64,000 nt of DNA, taken from the NCBI GenBank assembly GCA_013214065.1, contig JABSPK010000006.1, positions 1 to 64,000 on the forward strand. The letters run 5' to 3'. A program made the translations under genes and the position numbers. The notes under the pieces are model-generated. The model was not told the origin of the DNA, made no database searches, and worked only from the letters and a program-made list of their open reading frames with translations. The DNA is from Flavobacteriaceae bacterium. GTDB taxonomy: Bacteria > Bacteroidota > Bacteroidia > Flavobacteriales > Flavobacteriaceae. Shown here in pieces: positions 18,036 to 28,318 of this stretch (its first letter is position 1; the number at the start of each line of letters is the position of its first letter).

Positions 18036-19805
18036 TCAATACCCGTAGATGTCGTTGTAAAGCTTCAGGTATTTCTCCTTGACGATTTTCCGACGCAATT
18101 TCATGGTCGGGGTCAGATGGCCGTCATCGACACTCCATACGTCTGGAGTCAAACGGAATTGCTTCACTTTTTCCCATTTGGCAAAATCCTCATTGGCCAG
18201 GTCGACTTCTTCTTGTAGTCGGGCCAAGACCTTGTCGTTGACGATAATATCCGATTTTTGACTGATGGTGATATCGTTGCTTTCAGCCCAACTGAAGAGC
18301 ATGTCGAAATTCGGTTGTATCAAGGCTGCCGGCATTTTTTCACCTTCTCCGACAACCATGATCTGTTCGATGAATACGGATTCCTTAAAACGGTTTTCCA
18401 ACAGTTGCGGCGCTACGTACTTTCCGCCTGAGGTTTTGAACATTTCTTTTTTGCGATCGGTGATTCTCAGAAAGCCATCGCTATCGATTTCCCCGATATC
18501 CCCAGTGTGGAAGTAGCCATCTTTAAGCACTTCGGCGGTCTTTTCGGGGTCTTTGTAATAGCCTTGCATGACATTAGGGCCTTTGCAGAGGATTTCGCCA
18601 TCTTCGGCGATCTTGACTTCCACGCCTTTGATGATGCGTCCGACCGCACCGATTTTCCAACCGCCACCTTCTTCTTGATTGACTGAGATGACCGGAGAAG
18701 TTTCCGTTAGGCCATAGCCTTCCATCACGGGCATTCCGGCAGCGCCAAAGACCCGTCCCAGACGTTGCTGTAGGGCTGCACTACCTGAAACCATGGTCTC
18801 GAGATTACCACCGAGACCTTCTTGCCATTTGCTGAAGATCAGCTTTCGGGCCAAGCCTAATTTGGTTTCATACCACCAACCGTTCTGGCCATAAGGTTCG
18901 AATTTCAATCCAAGGTTGACGGCCCAGAAGAAGAGTTTCTTTTTGAGACCGGTCAGGGCAGTCCCCTTGGCGATGATCGAATCGTATACTTTTTCCAAAA
19001 GTCGTGGCACCACCGTCATCACGTTCGGTTTGATTTCCTTGACGTTATCACTGATCTTGTCAAGGCCTTCGGCGAAGTAGACCTCGATGCCACAATATTG
19101 ATAGAGGTAGAGTATCATCCGTTCGAAGATGTGACAGATCGGTAAAAAGCTCAAGGCGACGCCCCCGGCCTTAAATGGCACCCGTTCTTTACTGGATATG
19201 ACGTTCGAGACGATGTTGTCGTGGGAGAGCATGACCCCTTTGGGGCGACCCGTGGTGCCCGAGGTGTAGATCAAGGTCGCGAGATCTTCCGGTTTGACGG
19301 CAGCCTTCCTTTTTTCAACTTCATCTTGATTCGAAGTGTCGGCGCCTTGTTCCAAGACTTGGGTCCAATGATCGCAATTGTCCAACTGGTCAAAAGAGAA
19401 CACCGCTTTTAATTTTTTCAACTTTCCACTAATGGCCAACACTTTGTTCAATACATCTTGGCATGAAACAAAGCAATAAACGGCTTCCGAGTGGTTCAGT
19501 ACGTATTCGTAGTCTTCTTCGGAGATGGTGGGATAAATGGGTACGTTTTGTGCTCCGGTCTGAAGGATACCGATATCCATGATATTCCATTCCGTGCGGT
19601 TGGTCATAGAGATGACCGCGATCTTGTCATTGGCATTTACGCCCATTCGAAGCAATCCTCGGCTAATGGCATTGGCCTTGTCGATATACTCTTGGGTAGA
19701 CGTCGATACCCATTTACCGGAGTATTTGGTAACCAAGGCATTATCAAGGGGGTTGTTCGCTAATTGGTGGTATGGAAAATCAAAAAGTCTAGTTACTGTA
19801 GCCAT
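18036..19805 (-). CDS. fadD: Long-chain fatty acid-CoA ligase (AMP-binding)
   Basis: 589 residues of the ANL superfamily. LIYTSGTTGRPKG is the AMP-binding P-loop, GYGLTETSP the A5 motif, and YFHTGDIGEIDSDGFLRITDRKKE the A7/A8 region with the hinge; the C-terminus carries PTMKLRRK, which supplies the A10 lysine. It is closest to the membrane-associated long-chain (FAA1/ACSL-like) ligases, which activate free fatty acids with ATP and CoA. It lies directly upstream of the small membrane protein and the marR-fad operon and would supply their substrate. Its own promoter region shows no copy of the fad palindrome. Confidence 0.9.
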   Translation of the reverse strand: MATVTRLFDFPYHQLANNPLDNALVTKYSGKWVSTSTQEYIDKANAISRGLLRMGVNANDKIAVISMTNRTEWNIMDIGILQTGAQNVPIYPTISEEDYEYVLNHSEAVYCFVSCQDVLNKVLAISGKLKKLKAVFSFDQLDNCDHWTQVLEQGADTSNQDEVEKRKAAVKPEDLATLIYTSGTTGRPKGVMLSHDNIVSNVISSKERVPFKAGGVALSFLPICHIFERMILYLYQYCGIEVYFAEGLDKISDNVKEIKPNVMTVVPRLLEKVYDSIIAKGTALTGLKKKLFFWAVNLGLKFEPYGQNGWWYETKLGLARKLIFSKWQEGLGGNLETMVSGSAALQQRLGRVFGAAGMPVMEGYGLTETSPVISVNQEEGGGWKIGAVGRIIKGVEVKIAEDGEILCKGPNVMQGYYKDPEKTAEVLKDGYFHTGDIGEIDSDGFLRITDRKKEMFKTSGGKYVAPQLLENRFKESVFIEQIMVVGEGEKMPAALIQPNFDMLFSWAESNDITISQKSDIIVNDKVLARLQEEVDLANEDFAKWEKVKQFRLTPDVWSVDDGHLTPTMKLRRKIVKEKYLKLYNDIYGY

Positions 19806-20003
19806 AGTAAGTTTCTCTAAAGAAATTGCAAAATAGGGAAAGGAAGGCGGATTTTAAAATGGATATGGCAATTGGGTCTCCTAAAAATTGTAAAAATGCC
19901 AGTTTCAGGCGACTTGGTATGGAACGCTGATATAGGACGTTTCAAGCACCTGGGAAGGCTGCAAAAAGCACCATTCGCTTTGGCCAAACCGATTCCATAT
20001 CCT

Positions 20004-20486
20004 TTAGGAAAGTTTGAGTTTCATTCCTTCATGGGAGGCTCTAAATCCGAGTTGCTCATAAAACTTCAAGGCTTCGGGCCGCTTTTTGTCCGTGGTCAGT
20101 TGCAGCAGATGGGCCCCACGTTCCTTTGCTCGTTCAATGGCCCAGGTGAAAAACCGATGGCCAAGGCCCAACCCGCGGAATTCGGAATGGATGCGCACCT
20201 GTTCGATTTGTGCCCTTATGCCGCCTTGATAGGTCAAGTAAGGCAAAAAGGAGAGTTGCAAGGTACCGACAATGGTATGTCCATCTTCGACCATAACCAT
20301 CAGTTCGTGATTGGGATCGGCATCGATTTCGGCAAAGGCATCATAATAGGTTTGGGGTAGGGGAAGACGGTATTGCTCCCGTTCACGACCCAAGACATCA
20401 TCTGCCAATAGCGCAACGATACGGGGTACCTCATCGATGGTCGCCCGTCGGATGGTAAAATTGTTGGAGGTGTGCTTTTCCGCCAT
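20004..20486 (-). CDS. GNAT family N-acetyltransferase
   Basis: 160 residues from the ATG at 20486 (MAEKHTSNNFTIRRAT). The acetyl-CoA site is HSEFRGLGLGHRFFTWAIERAKE (R/Q-x-x-G-x-G/A type) and is followed by LTTDKKRPEALKFYEQLGF, typical of small-molecule GNATs. The substrate is unknown. The start codon overlaps the purL stop by one base (TAATG), indicating translational coupling to purL. The frame remains open upstream inside purL, but that stretch is antisense-free purL coding sequence in another frame and is not GNAT-like. The 198 bp between this gene and fadD hold nothing I recognise. Confidence 0.85.
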   Translation of the reverse strand: MAEKHTSNNFTIRRATIDEVPRIVALLADDVLGREREQYRLPLPQTYYDAFAEIDADPNHELMVMVEDGHTIVGTLQLSFLPYLTYQGGIRAQIEQVRIHSEFRGLGLGHRFFTWAIERAKERGAHLLQLTTDKKRPEALKFYEQLGFRASHEGMKLKLS

Positions 20487-23400
20487 TAGCCTGCATTCCT
20501 TTCGATCCAATTGCGTGCGTTTACGAAGGCTTGGATCCACGGAGAGATCACATCATCCCTGTCCTTTGGGTAGTGGGCCCAGTTCCATGGGAAGATGGAG
20601 CGTTCGATATGCGGCATGGTCACCAAATGCCTTCCGCTCTTGTCACAGAGCATGGCCACGTTATAATCACTGCCATTTGGATTGGACGGATAGGCTTCAT
20701 AGCCATATTTGGCCACGATACCGTATTCATCTTCTTTCATCGGCAACACGAACTTGCCCTCGCCATGACTGATCCATACACCAAGGGTCGTTCCTTCAAG
20801 GTTGCCCAGCATTACCGAATCGTTATTTTGCACCTTGACGGAGGTAAAGTTGCTTTCGTGTTTGGCGGAATCGTTATACGTCATTTTTCCGTGCTTGTCA
20901 CCATGCTCCGGATTGATCAAATCCAATTCCATGAACAACTGGCAGCCATTGCAGATTCCGACCGATAGGGTGTCCTTTCGGGCGAAGAAATCGTCAATGG
21001 CTTTTTTGGCCTTATCGTTGTACTTGATGGCCCCGGCCCAACCTTTGGCCGAACCCAACACATCGGAATTCGAGAAACCGCCGACAGCGCCCAAAAATTG
21101 GATTTCTTTAAGGTCTTCCCGCCCGGTAATCAAATCGGTCATGTGAACGTCTTTCACATCGAAACCGGCCAGGAACATGGCATGCGCCATTTCCCGTTCG
21201 GAGTTGCTCCCTTTTTCACGCAAGATGGCCGCTTTGGGTCGCTCTTTTTTGGGGATTCTTGGAAGGCTATCCAGCGCCAATCGTTTTGGGAAGCTATACG
21301 TCAACGCTTGTTCTTTATAATTTGTGAACCGTTCCTTTGCCAGCCCTTTCGCGGTCTGTTGGTCGTCTAACAAATAGGAGGTTTTGAACCAGGTATCACG
21401 AAGTGACGGGATGTTCAATCCCATTTCCACGCCATGGTTTTTGATGGTCATTTCGGAACCGTTTCTCGGATCGCCGATTTTGATGATGTCCAAACCTTGC
21501 GAACGCAAACGTTCTTCGACCCAACCATCACCTTGGAAGACGATGCCGATGTTTTCAGCGAATAAAACCTTCATACTATCGGGTTCACCAATCGGGGTAA
21601 GATCGATGGAGGCACCGATGCCATTATCGGCAAAACAGAGTTCCAAAAGGGTAGTGATCAATCCGCCAGAGCCCACGTCGTGACCTGAATGGATGTTCCC
21701 TGCTTTGATTTCTTGTTGTATGATGTTGAAAGCCTTTTTGAAGTAGGCCGCGTCGCCGATAGAAGGTGCGGTACTGCCCACTGCGTTCAACACCTGGTAA
21801 AAACTCGACCCCCCTAATTCATGGGATTCTTGGCTTAAGTTGAGGTAGTAAATGTACCCCCCGTCTTTTTGCAATACCGGTTCGACCACTTTCGTCAAAT
21901 CCGAACAGTGCCCGGCCGCCGAAATGATCACCGTACCCGGGGCGATGACCTCCTGGTCGGGATATTTCTGTTTCATGCTGAGCGAATCTTTCCCGGTTGG
22001 GATGTTGATGCCCAGTTCAATCGCGAATTCGGAACAGGCCTGCACTGCTTCATACAGCCGCGCATCCTCACCTGGATTCTTGCAGGGCCACATCCAATTG
22101 GCCGATAGTGAAACCGATTTCAATCCTTCTTCCAATGGGGCCCAAATGATGTTGGTCAAGGCTTCGGCGATGCTGTTTCGACTTCCTGCGCTTGGGTCGA
22201 TAAGCCCAGAGACCGGCGAATGGCCAATACTGGTCGCCAGTCCTTCCTTGCCTTTGAAATCAAGGGCCATCACGCCACAGTTATTCAATGGAAGTTGCAA
22301 GGGGCCTGCACACTGTTGTTTGGCTACGCGACCTCCGACACAGCGATCGACTTTGTTGGTCAGCCAGTCTTTGCAAGCAACCGCTTCCAATTGCAACAGC
22401 TGTTCCAAGTAGTCGTGGAAATGGGCCAACTCGTATGGGGCATCCTGGAACGTCGTGTTCGATTTCCGATCTTCCATGATCGTTTTGGGGGAGCTTCCGA
22501 ACATATCGTCCATACCAAGATCCATCGGCGTATCCCCTTTAGAGCTGCTGCTAAAGGTAAAGCGATGGTCTCCTGTCACTTCGCCCACAGTGAACATGGG
22601 AGAACGCTCCCTAGCGGCGATACGTTCCAATTGCGCCATATCGTTTTCGGCAATGACCAAGCCCATACGTTCTTGGCTCTCGTTCCCGATGATTTCTTTT
22701 GCTGAAAGGGTAGGGTCACCCACTGGGAGCTTGTCCAAATCGATTTTACCCCCGGTTTCCTCGACCAATTCCGATAGGCAATTCAAATGCCCGCCGGCAC
22801 CATGATCGTGGATGGAAACAATGGGGTTCATATCGGCTTCGACCAAGCCACGAATGGCATTGGCCGCTCGTTTCTGCATTTCCGGATTGCTGCGTTGCAC
22901 GGCATTCAATTCAATGGCAGACTCAAATTCACCGGTGTCCGCACTCGAAACGGCCGCACCACCCATTCCGATGCGGTAATTGTCACCACCAAGGATTACG
23001 ACCTTGTTCCCGGTCTTCGGACTGTTTTTCAATGCCTGTTCGGTTTTGGCGTATCCGATACCACCGGCCATCATGATCACTTTGTCGAAACCTAGGCGGG
23101 CGGCTTCTTCGCGATGTTCAAAAGTCAATACGGAACCGGTGATCAAAGGTTGCCCGAACTTATTTCCGAAATCGGATGCTCCATTACTCGCTTTGATCAA
23201 AATATCCAACGGGGTCTGATAGAGCCACTTCCGGGCTTCAAAGGTCTTTTCCCAGGGCCGGGTATCTTCTAACCGCGAATAGGAGGTCATATATACGGCA
23301 GTACCGGCCAATGGCAGACTACCTTGCCCTCCCGCTAGGCGATCCCTAATCTCACCACCCGATCCGGTAGCCGCTCCGTTGAAGGGTTCGACAGTTGTCG

Positions 23401-24154
23401 GAAAGTTGTGGGTTTCCGCTTTTAAAGACAACACCGAATCAAAGGGTCGTTCTTCGTAAAAATCAGGAATATCGGCTCGTTTCGGGGCAAATTGGACCAC
23501 CTTGGGTCCCTTGATAAAGGCTACGTTGTCCTTGTAAGCCGAAACGATACCGTTCGGATGCTCTTCCGAGGTTTTTTTGATCATTTTGAACAAGGAACCC
23601 GGCATTTCCTTTCCATCGATGACAAAGGTGCCGTTAAAGATCTTATGACGGCAGTGCTCAGAGTTGACCTGACTGAACCCGAATACTTCCGAATCGGTCA
23701 ATTTTCGACCCAAACGTTCTGATAGCTGATTTAGGTAATCCACCTCTTCCTCGCTAAGGGCCAACCCTTCTTGCTGGTTGTAAGCGGCGATATCATCAAC
23801 ATCCAAAATCGGTTCGGGTTCGATATCGAACGTAAAAATAGCTTGGTCCAACCTCGGGTATTTTTGGAACAACATCGGGTCGAATTCGGTGGTGTCCCCA
23901 TCGACAGCGGTAAAGATTTCGATGCGTTCGATACCGACGATACCCATGTTCTGGGTGATCTCGGTGGCGTTGGTACTCCATGGGGTTATCATGGTAGCCC
24001 TCGGACCAACAAAAAAGGCGTCAAGGGACGCCGATTCAATTTTATCTTGGTTGCCGAACAACCAGCTCAGTTTTTGTTGGTCTTCACTACTTAGGGGTTG
24101 CGAAGTCTGCAATGCGAAAACCTTTGCCGAGGGGTCTCCGAAAAAGTGGATCAT
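20486..24154 (-). CDS. purL: Phosphoribosylformylglycinamidine synthase
   Basis: 1222 residues, the large single-chain PurL of purine synthesis, which converts FGAR, glutamine and ATP to FGAM. Visible parts: FSQVNSEHCRHKIFNG and LKAETHNFPTTVEPFNGAATGSGGEIRD of the FGAM-synthase domain (each quoted only as a landmark: SEHCRHK and GGEIRD), KDSLSMKQ later on, and a C-terminal class I glutaminase with nucleophile Cys 1068 in GICNGCQLF and the WISHGEGKF and MPHIERS segments. The ATG at 24154 is preferred to one 39 bp upstream because an exact -7 box lies between them. It is coupled to the GNAT gene. Confidence 0.96.
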   Translation of the reverse strand: MIHFFGDPSAKVFALQTSQPLSSEDQQKLSWLFGNQDKIESASLDAFFVGPRATMITPWSTNATEITQNMGIVGIERIEIFTAVDGDTTEFDPMLFQKYPRLDQAIFTFDIEPEPILDVDDIAAYNQQEGLALSEEEVDYLNQLSERLGRKLTDSEVFGFSQVNSEHCRHKIFNGTFVIDGKEMPGSLFKMIKKTSEEHPNGIVSAYKDNVAFIKGPKVVQFAPKRADIPDFYEERPFDSVLSLKAETHNFPTTVEPFNGAATGSGGEIRDRLAGGQGSLPLAGTAVYMTSYSRLEDTRPWEKTFEARKWLYQTPLDILIKASNGASDFGNKFGQPLITGSVLTFEHREEAARLGFDKVIMMAGGIGYAKTEQALKNSPKTGNKVVILGGDNYRIGMGGAAVSSADTGEFESAIELNAVQRSNPEMQKRAANAIRGLVEADMNPIVSIHDHGAGGHLNCLSELVEETGGKIDLDKLPVGDPTLSAKEIIGNESQERMGLVIAENDMAQLERIAARERSPMFTVGEVTGDHRFTFSSSSKGDTPMDLGMDDMFGSSPKTIMEDRKSNTTFQDAPYELAHFHDYLEQLLQLEAVACKDWLTNKVDRCVGGRVAKQQCAGPLQLPLNNCGVMALDFKGKEGLATSIGHSPVSGLIDPSAGSRNSIAEALTNIIWAPLEEGLKSVSLSANWMWPCKNPGEDARLYEAVQACSEFAIELGINIPTGKDSLSMKQKYPDQEVIAPGTVIISAAGHCSDLTKVVEPVLQKDGGYIYYLNLSQESHELGGSSFYQVLNAVGSTAPSIGDAAYFKKAFNIIQQEIKAGNIHSGHDVGSGGLITTLLELCFADNGIGASIDLTPIGEPDSMKVLFAENIGIVFQGDGWVEERLRSQGLDIIKIGDPRNGSEMTIKNHGVEMGLNIPSLRDTWFKTSYLLDDQQTAKGLAKERFTNYKEQALTYSFPKRLALDSLPRIPKKERPKAAILREKGSNSEREMAHAMFLAGFDVKDVHMTDLITGREDLKEIQFLGAVGGFSNSDVLGSAKGWAGAIKYNDKAKKAIDDFFARKDTLSVGICNGCQLFMELDLINPEHGDKHGKMTYNDSAKHESNFTSVKVQNNDSVMLGNLEGTTLGVWISHGEGKFVLPMKEDEYGIVAKYGYEAYPSNPNGSDYNVAMLCDKSGRHLVTMPHIERSIFPWNWAHYPKDRDDVISPWIQAFVNARNWIERNAG

Positions 24155-24174
24155 TGTGCTGATTTTGGAAAGTG

Positions 24175-24182
24175 CAAATTTA
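24175..24182 (-). promoter_or_regulatory. Putative -7 box of purL
   Basis: TAAATTTG on the minus strand matches TAnnTTTG exactly and lies 20 bp before the preferred purL ATG. A clear -33 TTG at the usual distance is lacking, and no purine riboswitch is seen in the 101-bp upstream gap. Confidence 0.45.
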
Positions 24183-24255
24183 GCAAAAAGCAAGGAAAAA
24201 AGCCTATATGGAAAGCGGAGTTGTTAACGGTCGTTGTTGAAAGAATCCGGTAATG

Positions 24256-26421
24256 TTACAGTCTGAAATTGTACCGGATTTTCAAAAGGACCTGACGGTT
24301 TTGGAGTTCCCAAGGTTGGCTCATCCCGTTGAAGGTATTGTTATTGAAAACCAGGAATACATCCCCCAATGGGGAGAAAATCCAATGGATACGTGCGTTC
24401 AAGCCGAGTATCCGGCTATCCGTATCATATTGGAGGTAGCTGTTCAACTGCAAATTGGAATTGACATTGAAGCGCACCCTTAGTCCGGCAAGCGTCTGGT
24501 TGAAGTCCCCGAACGGGAGCCGGGCGCGATTGTGTAAACCATTGAACTCGAAGGCCAACAAGGCACTCGGATTCCAGTTCAAGCTCAATTCGAATTCATC
24601 GAGTGTACCTTCATAAAAGCTGCCGAACCACCAGGTCGCCTGCCCACTCAATCGTCGTTTTCGAGCGAATTCGGCTTCTAAGCGATACCGCATGAAGTTG
24701 TATTCACCCACCGGAATGGTAACCCCATCTGAAATCTCGAAAGGCTCGAGGATATTCTCACCGACCGGCCGTATGTTGGCCTCGATGCGATCCCCGCTCT
24801 CCAGACGCCAATTGATGGGAGCCGTGAAGATGCTATACGATTGCCAAGGCCCTGCAATGGTATTGACATAAGTCACGAAAAACTGGTGGAACATTTGGCG
24901 CAACCATGGCGCCTTGGGTCGCGGGGCGAACACCCCACCAAAACGATAAAAATTGACCCCACGACGTGGCACGAAGCCCAAAGAAGGGTCGAAATCCTCC
25001 CCAATCCGGGCGTAGGTAATGGCGGCATCCCAGCGGTCATTGGGGTAATCGATCTTAAACCCGACCGCGGAGCGATCTCCAGACAGGTCGGCCCGATCAG
25101 TAAACAAGGCCCAACCCCCGACCAAAAAGTTGTTATCCCCATTAAAACGAGTGGTTTGGAAGGTGAAGTCCGTTCCGGTCATCCAACTTCCGGCACGGCC
25201 CAATGGATCGCCGGAGGAAGCGATGAGACCCACCGAACTTTCCTTCAGTACATTACGTCGCACCCGTACCACTCCCATATTGGTGGCGTCGAAACCGGTA
25301 TCCCCCAAATCGAAATCGTTGGTGCGTATGCCCAAAGCACCGAAAGCGGTCTTGCCGATACGACCGTTCAATTTGGTACCCGCGACCACGGGTATTTGTA
25401 CATTATCGCGAAGGCCGATACGTCGGCTGAAAAAAGGAAGTACGGTACTTCGACTGGTACCGAAACCAAACTCGAAAATATCGGAACCTTCGAGAAAGAA
25501 CGTCCGCTTTTCAGGAAAGAACAAGGGAAAACGCGTGAGGTTGGTCTGTCGGCTATCGACTTCGGTCTCGCCAAAGTCTGTATTCACGGTAAAGGTGGCC
25601 AAGACATTGGGACCGATGCGTTGGTTGGCATCAAGGCTCACGTCCGGGTCGAGCACCATGGCACCGTTCGCTCCGGTTTGATTGGCATTCCCGATCAATG
25701 ACGGACGAATATTGGTGCCCACCCCATAGTTGAATTTGGGCAACCCAGTAAGCAGTCCGGCGCGACTGGTTTGGGCGATCCACTGGTCGCGTTTCACATT
25801 GGCCCAACGAATGGTTTCCAAGTTTCTTTGGATACGACGCTCTACATTGAACCCCCAGGTTGACAGTCCTTTTTTAAACGCGATACTCTGGATGGGAATC
25901 ACGATTTCGGCGGTCCAACCAGTTTCGGTAATCTGGGTTTTTGCATCCCAAACGGCGTCCCAATCGTCGTTTTCATCTTCCCCACGATCCGAGACCAAAG
26001 CATCATAACGGGCGGCCAAGGGGTTGACAGCGAAAATATAACCCGATTGACCGTCTTGAAAGGGGTCGATAACGATCTTGACATGGTCTTCCTCCGAAAT
26101 ATCGGCATCCCTAAGTTTTGAAAAACGAATGATCCCATTGGGGTCCGAGTCATCGCATCGGACGCCGATAACGACGTTTCGGGCATTCGCGATGACCTGT
26201 ATTCGGGTCGGTTGGGAAGGAGTCCCCCCTTCAACGGGAACGGTTGTTTTCAAATCGGTCAAAACCGGGGCCATAGACCATGCTTCTTCGTTTAGGGCGC
26301 CATCGAAATCCAAGGCGCCTTGTAAACTTCCGGAAGCGAATGAGGGGCGCTCCTGGTCTTGTGCCAGTATTGATGGTGCGTAAAAAAGGCAAAGCACAAG
26401 GGTAACGCGCAAAAAGTGCAT
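24256..26421 (-). CDS. DUF5916-type outer membrane protein with N-terminal CBM9-like domain
   Basis: 721 residues. The ATG at 26421 gives a signal peptide (MHFLRVTLVLCLFYAPSILA); an in-frame ATG 36 bp upstream would spoil it. Residues about 30-210 resemble the carbohydrate-binding family 9-like domain (GALDFDGALNEEAWSMAP, VRCDDSDPNGI, WTAEIVIPIQSIAFK). The rest looks like a beta-barrel of DUF5916 type, with alternating polar/hydrophobic strands and a C-terminal aromatic-rich end (LKIRYNFRL). Members are predicted outer membrane proteins of unknown substrate. It stands alone between purL and the SulP gene. Confidence 0.82.
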   Translation of the reverse strand: MHFLRVTLVLCLFYAPSILAQDQERPSFASGSLQGALDFDGALNEEAWSMAPVLTDLKTTVPVEGGTPSQPTRIQVIANARNVVIGVRCDDSDPNGIIRFSKLRDADISEEDHVKIVIDPFQDGQSGYIFAVNPLAARYDALVSDRGEDENDDWDAVWDAKTQITETGWTAEIVIPIQSIAFKKGLSTWGFNVERRIQRNLETIRWANVKRDQWIAQTSRAGLLTGLPKFNYGVGTNIRPSLIGNANQTGANGAMVLDPDVSLDANQRIGPNVLATFTVNTDFGETEVDSRQTNLTRFPLFFPEKRTFFLEGSDIFEFGFGTSRSTVLPFFSRRIGLRDNVQIPVVAGTKLNGRIGKTAFGALGIRTNDFDLGDTGFDATNMGVVRVRRNVLKESSVGLIASSGDPLGRAGSWMTGTDFTFQTTRFNGDNNFLVGGWALFTDRADLSGDRSAVGFKIDYPNDRWDAAITYARIGEDFDPSLGFVPRRGVNFYRFGGVFAPRPKAPWLRQMFHQFFVTYVNTIAGPWQSYSIFTAPINWRLESGDRIEANIRPVGENILEPFEISDGVTIPVGEYNFMRYRLEAEFARKRRLSGQATWWFGSFYEGTLDEFELSLNWNPSALLAFEFNGLHNRARLPFGDFNQTLAGLRVRFNVNSNLQLNSYLQYDTDSRILGLNARIHWIFSPLGDVFLVFNNNTFNGMSQPWELQNRQVLLKIRYNFRL

Positions 26422-26475
26422 GTAGGAGTTGGCGATGGATGCTGTTTTGGTCTGCAATGGTGGATTGGCTTATCC

Positions 26476-26483
26476 CAAAAATA
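26476..26483 (-). promoter_or_regulatory. Putative -7 box of the DUF5916 gene
   Basis: TATTTTTG on the minus strand fits TAnnTTTG and lies 54 bp before the signal-peptide start at 26421, and upstream of the alternative start at 26457. Confidence 0.35.
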
Positions 26484-26552
26484 CGCAATATCGACCGATG
26501 GATGGGTTGTCCACATAGACCGGGTCCCTAGGGTCAAACCCTGTAGGGTCGA

Positions 26553-28202
26553 TCAATCCAATTTGCTCCGCAAATAGGTAAAGGCTTCATCGACCGTATC
26601 GAAAATATCTTCATGGGGGATGAGGTCATCGATCAAATCAATCGCCTGTAGCTGGTCGCGGGGCTGTTCTTTCAATCCGGTGACGATGACTTCAATATCC
26701 TGGGCTCGAAGATCGAACACCGCTTCTTCAAGTGCATAAAGACCCGATTGATCGATGTAGGGAACACGGTCCATTCGAATGATCAAGGCTTTGATGTCGT
26801 TCTGTAGGTTTTTGATCTCGTCTTTGAAATGCGAGGTAAAGCCAAAAAAGAACGGGCCATATAAGTGTTTGATGATCACCTTGTCTTTGTACTTCTCATA
26901 AAACTCCAGTTCGTCTTGCCAGGGTTTCGATCCATCGAAATCCGCTACCGGTCCAACGTCAAGCCCATTTTTGGCCAGATCACTCGATTGTTTCATGAAC
27001 AGCAATGAGGCAAGGGCCACACCGATACCGACCGCATTGATCAAGCTCCCGAAGGTCGTGATCAATAAAACGATGATCAGCACTATGGCATCGGCCCGTG
27101 GTACGACCTTCAAATGTTTCAATCCTTTGAAATCAATGATTTTAAAGCCGATCGGTATCAGCAGTCCGGCCAAGACGGATAATGGAATGTGTGCGGCCAG
27201 TTTTCCAAGGCCCAACAATACGGTCAGCAAGAACAGGCCGTGCATGGCGCCTGACAAACGGGTCCTGCCCCCTGCATTGATATTGACAACGGTACCTTTG
27301 GTGGCACCGGCTCCCGGAATTCCCCCGATGACCGCGGCTAACATGTTTCCGATTCCTTGACCGATCAATTCCCGGTTACTATTGTGCTTTGTTTTGGTCA
27401 TGTTATCGGCGATGACCGAGGTCAATAAAGAATCGATACTTCCTAAAACGGCAAGAACGATGGCATATTCAATGATCAATCCATAAGCACCGGAATCAAT
27501 GGGCCAAAACGTTCCGATCTGCAAGGAAGGTAGGCCTGCGGGGATTTCGCCGATGACCGGCACATCCAATTTCATGAAATAGGCCACCAATGAAGCGACT
27601 ACCAAGGCCACCAACGGGCTGGGTACCGCTTTGGTGATTTTGGGGAAAACATAATATACGATGATGGTCAATACCCCCAGTCCCAAAGCATACCAATTCC
27701 CATCGGTGAACATCAAGCCGATATCCTTCAACACCGCAACGGTCGACTTTGGCGACGAAAGCCCGACCAAGGGAAAAAGTTGCAGGATGATAATAATGAG
27801 TCCGACCCCGCTCATAAAGCCTGAAACCACGGGGTAGGGAAAATATTTTACATATCCGGCGATATTCAACAACCCGAATACCACTTGAAACAAGCCCCCC
27901 AACAGGAAGGTGACCAAAATAATCCCCATGGCGTTGTCCAGTCCGCTATTCATTTGAATCGCAGCGGCCACCAAGGCGGCCGAGACCACGGTCATCGGTC
28001 CGGTAGGTCCACTTGCCTGGGTCTGGGTACCTCCGAAGAGGGCGGCGAAAATACCGACAGCGATGGCCCCATAGAGCCCTGCTGCCGCTCCCATTCCGGA
28101 TTGAACCCCGAACGCCAAGGCAAGGGGTAAGGCAACGATTCCGGCAACCAACCCACCGGTCAGGTCCCCTTTGAGGTTTTTAAGGTCATAGATGTTCTTC
28201 AT
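26553..28202 (-). CDS. SulP family anion permease with STAS domain
   Basis: 549 residues. A short cytosolic N-terminus (NLKGDLTGGLVAGIVALPLALAFG contains the family start, TGGLVAG..ALPLALAFG) precedes 10-12 membrane segments up to about residue 410, followed by a C-terminal STAS domain (about 435-549, IIKHLYGPFFFG and DRVPYIDQSGLYALEEAV). SulP proteins carry sulfate, bicarbonate or dicarboxylates with Na+ or H+. The STAS motif has DQSG where phosphorylatable anti-sigma antagonists have DSSG. The substrate is uncertain; bicarbonate is common in marine bacteria. No carbonic anhydrase gene is adjacent. Confidence 0.92.
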   Translation of the reverse strand: MKNIYDLKNLKGDLTGGLVAGIVALPLALAFGVQSGMGAAAGLYGAIAVGIFAALFGGTQTQASGPTGPMTVVSAALVAAAIQMNSGLDNAMGIILVTFLLGGLFQVVFGLLNIAGYVKYFPYPVVSGFMSGVGLIIIILQLFPLVGLSSPKSTVAVLKDIGLMFTDGNWYALGLGVLTIIVYYVFPKITKAVPSPLVALVVASLVAYFMKLDVPVIGEIPAGLPSLQIGTFWPIDSGAYGLIIEYAIVLAVLGSIDSLLTSVIADNMTKTKHNSNRELIGQGIGNMLAAVIGGIPGAGATKGTVVNINAGGRTRLSGAMHGLFLLTVLLGLGKLAAHIPLSVLAGLLIPIGFKIIDFKGLKHLKVVPRADAIVLIIVLLITTFGSLINAVGIGVALASLLFMKQSSDLAKNGLDVGPVADFDGSKPWQDELEFYEKYKDKVIIKHLYGPFFFGFTSHFKDEIKNLQNDIKALIIRMDRVPYIDQSGLYALEEAVFDLRAQDIEVIVTGLKEQPRDQLQAIDLIDDLIPHEDIFDTVDEAFTYLRSKLD

Positions 28203-28286
28203 GTTGAAGTCGGCTAAATGTTCGTTGCTAAAAATACGACAGCCAAGACATAAATTAAAGGAAGTACCCCAACATTACGACAATTC

Positions 28287-28313
28287 AAAAAAAAAGCCCC
28301 GATTCGGGGCTTT
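28287..28313 (-). terminator. Intrinsic terminator after the SDR gene
   Basis: Minus strand: AAGCCCCG, loop AAT, CGGGGCTT, then nine T. It begins about 6 bp past the SDR stop and ends the rsmB-AraC-SDR side. Confidence 0.85.
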
Positions 28314-28318
28314 GCTGA

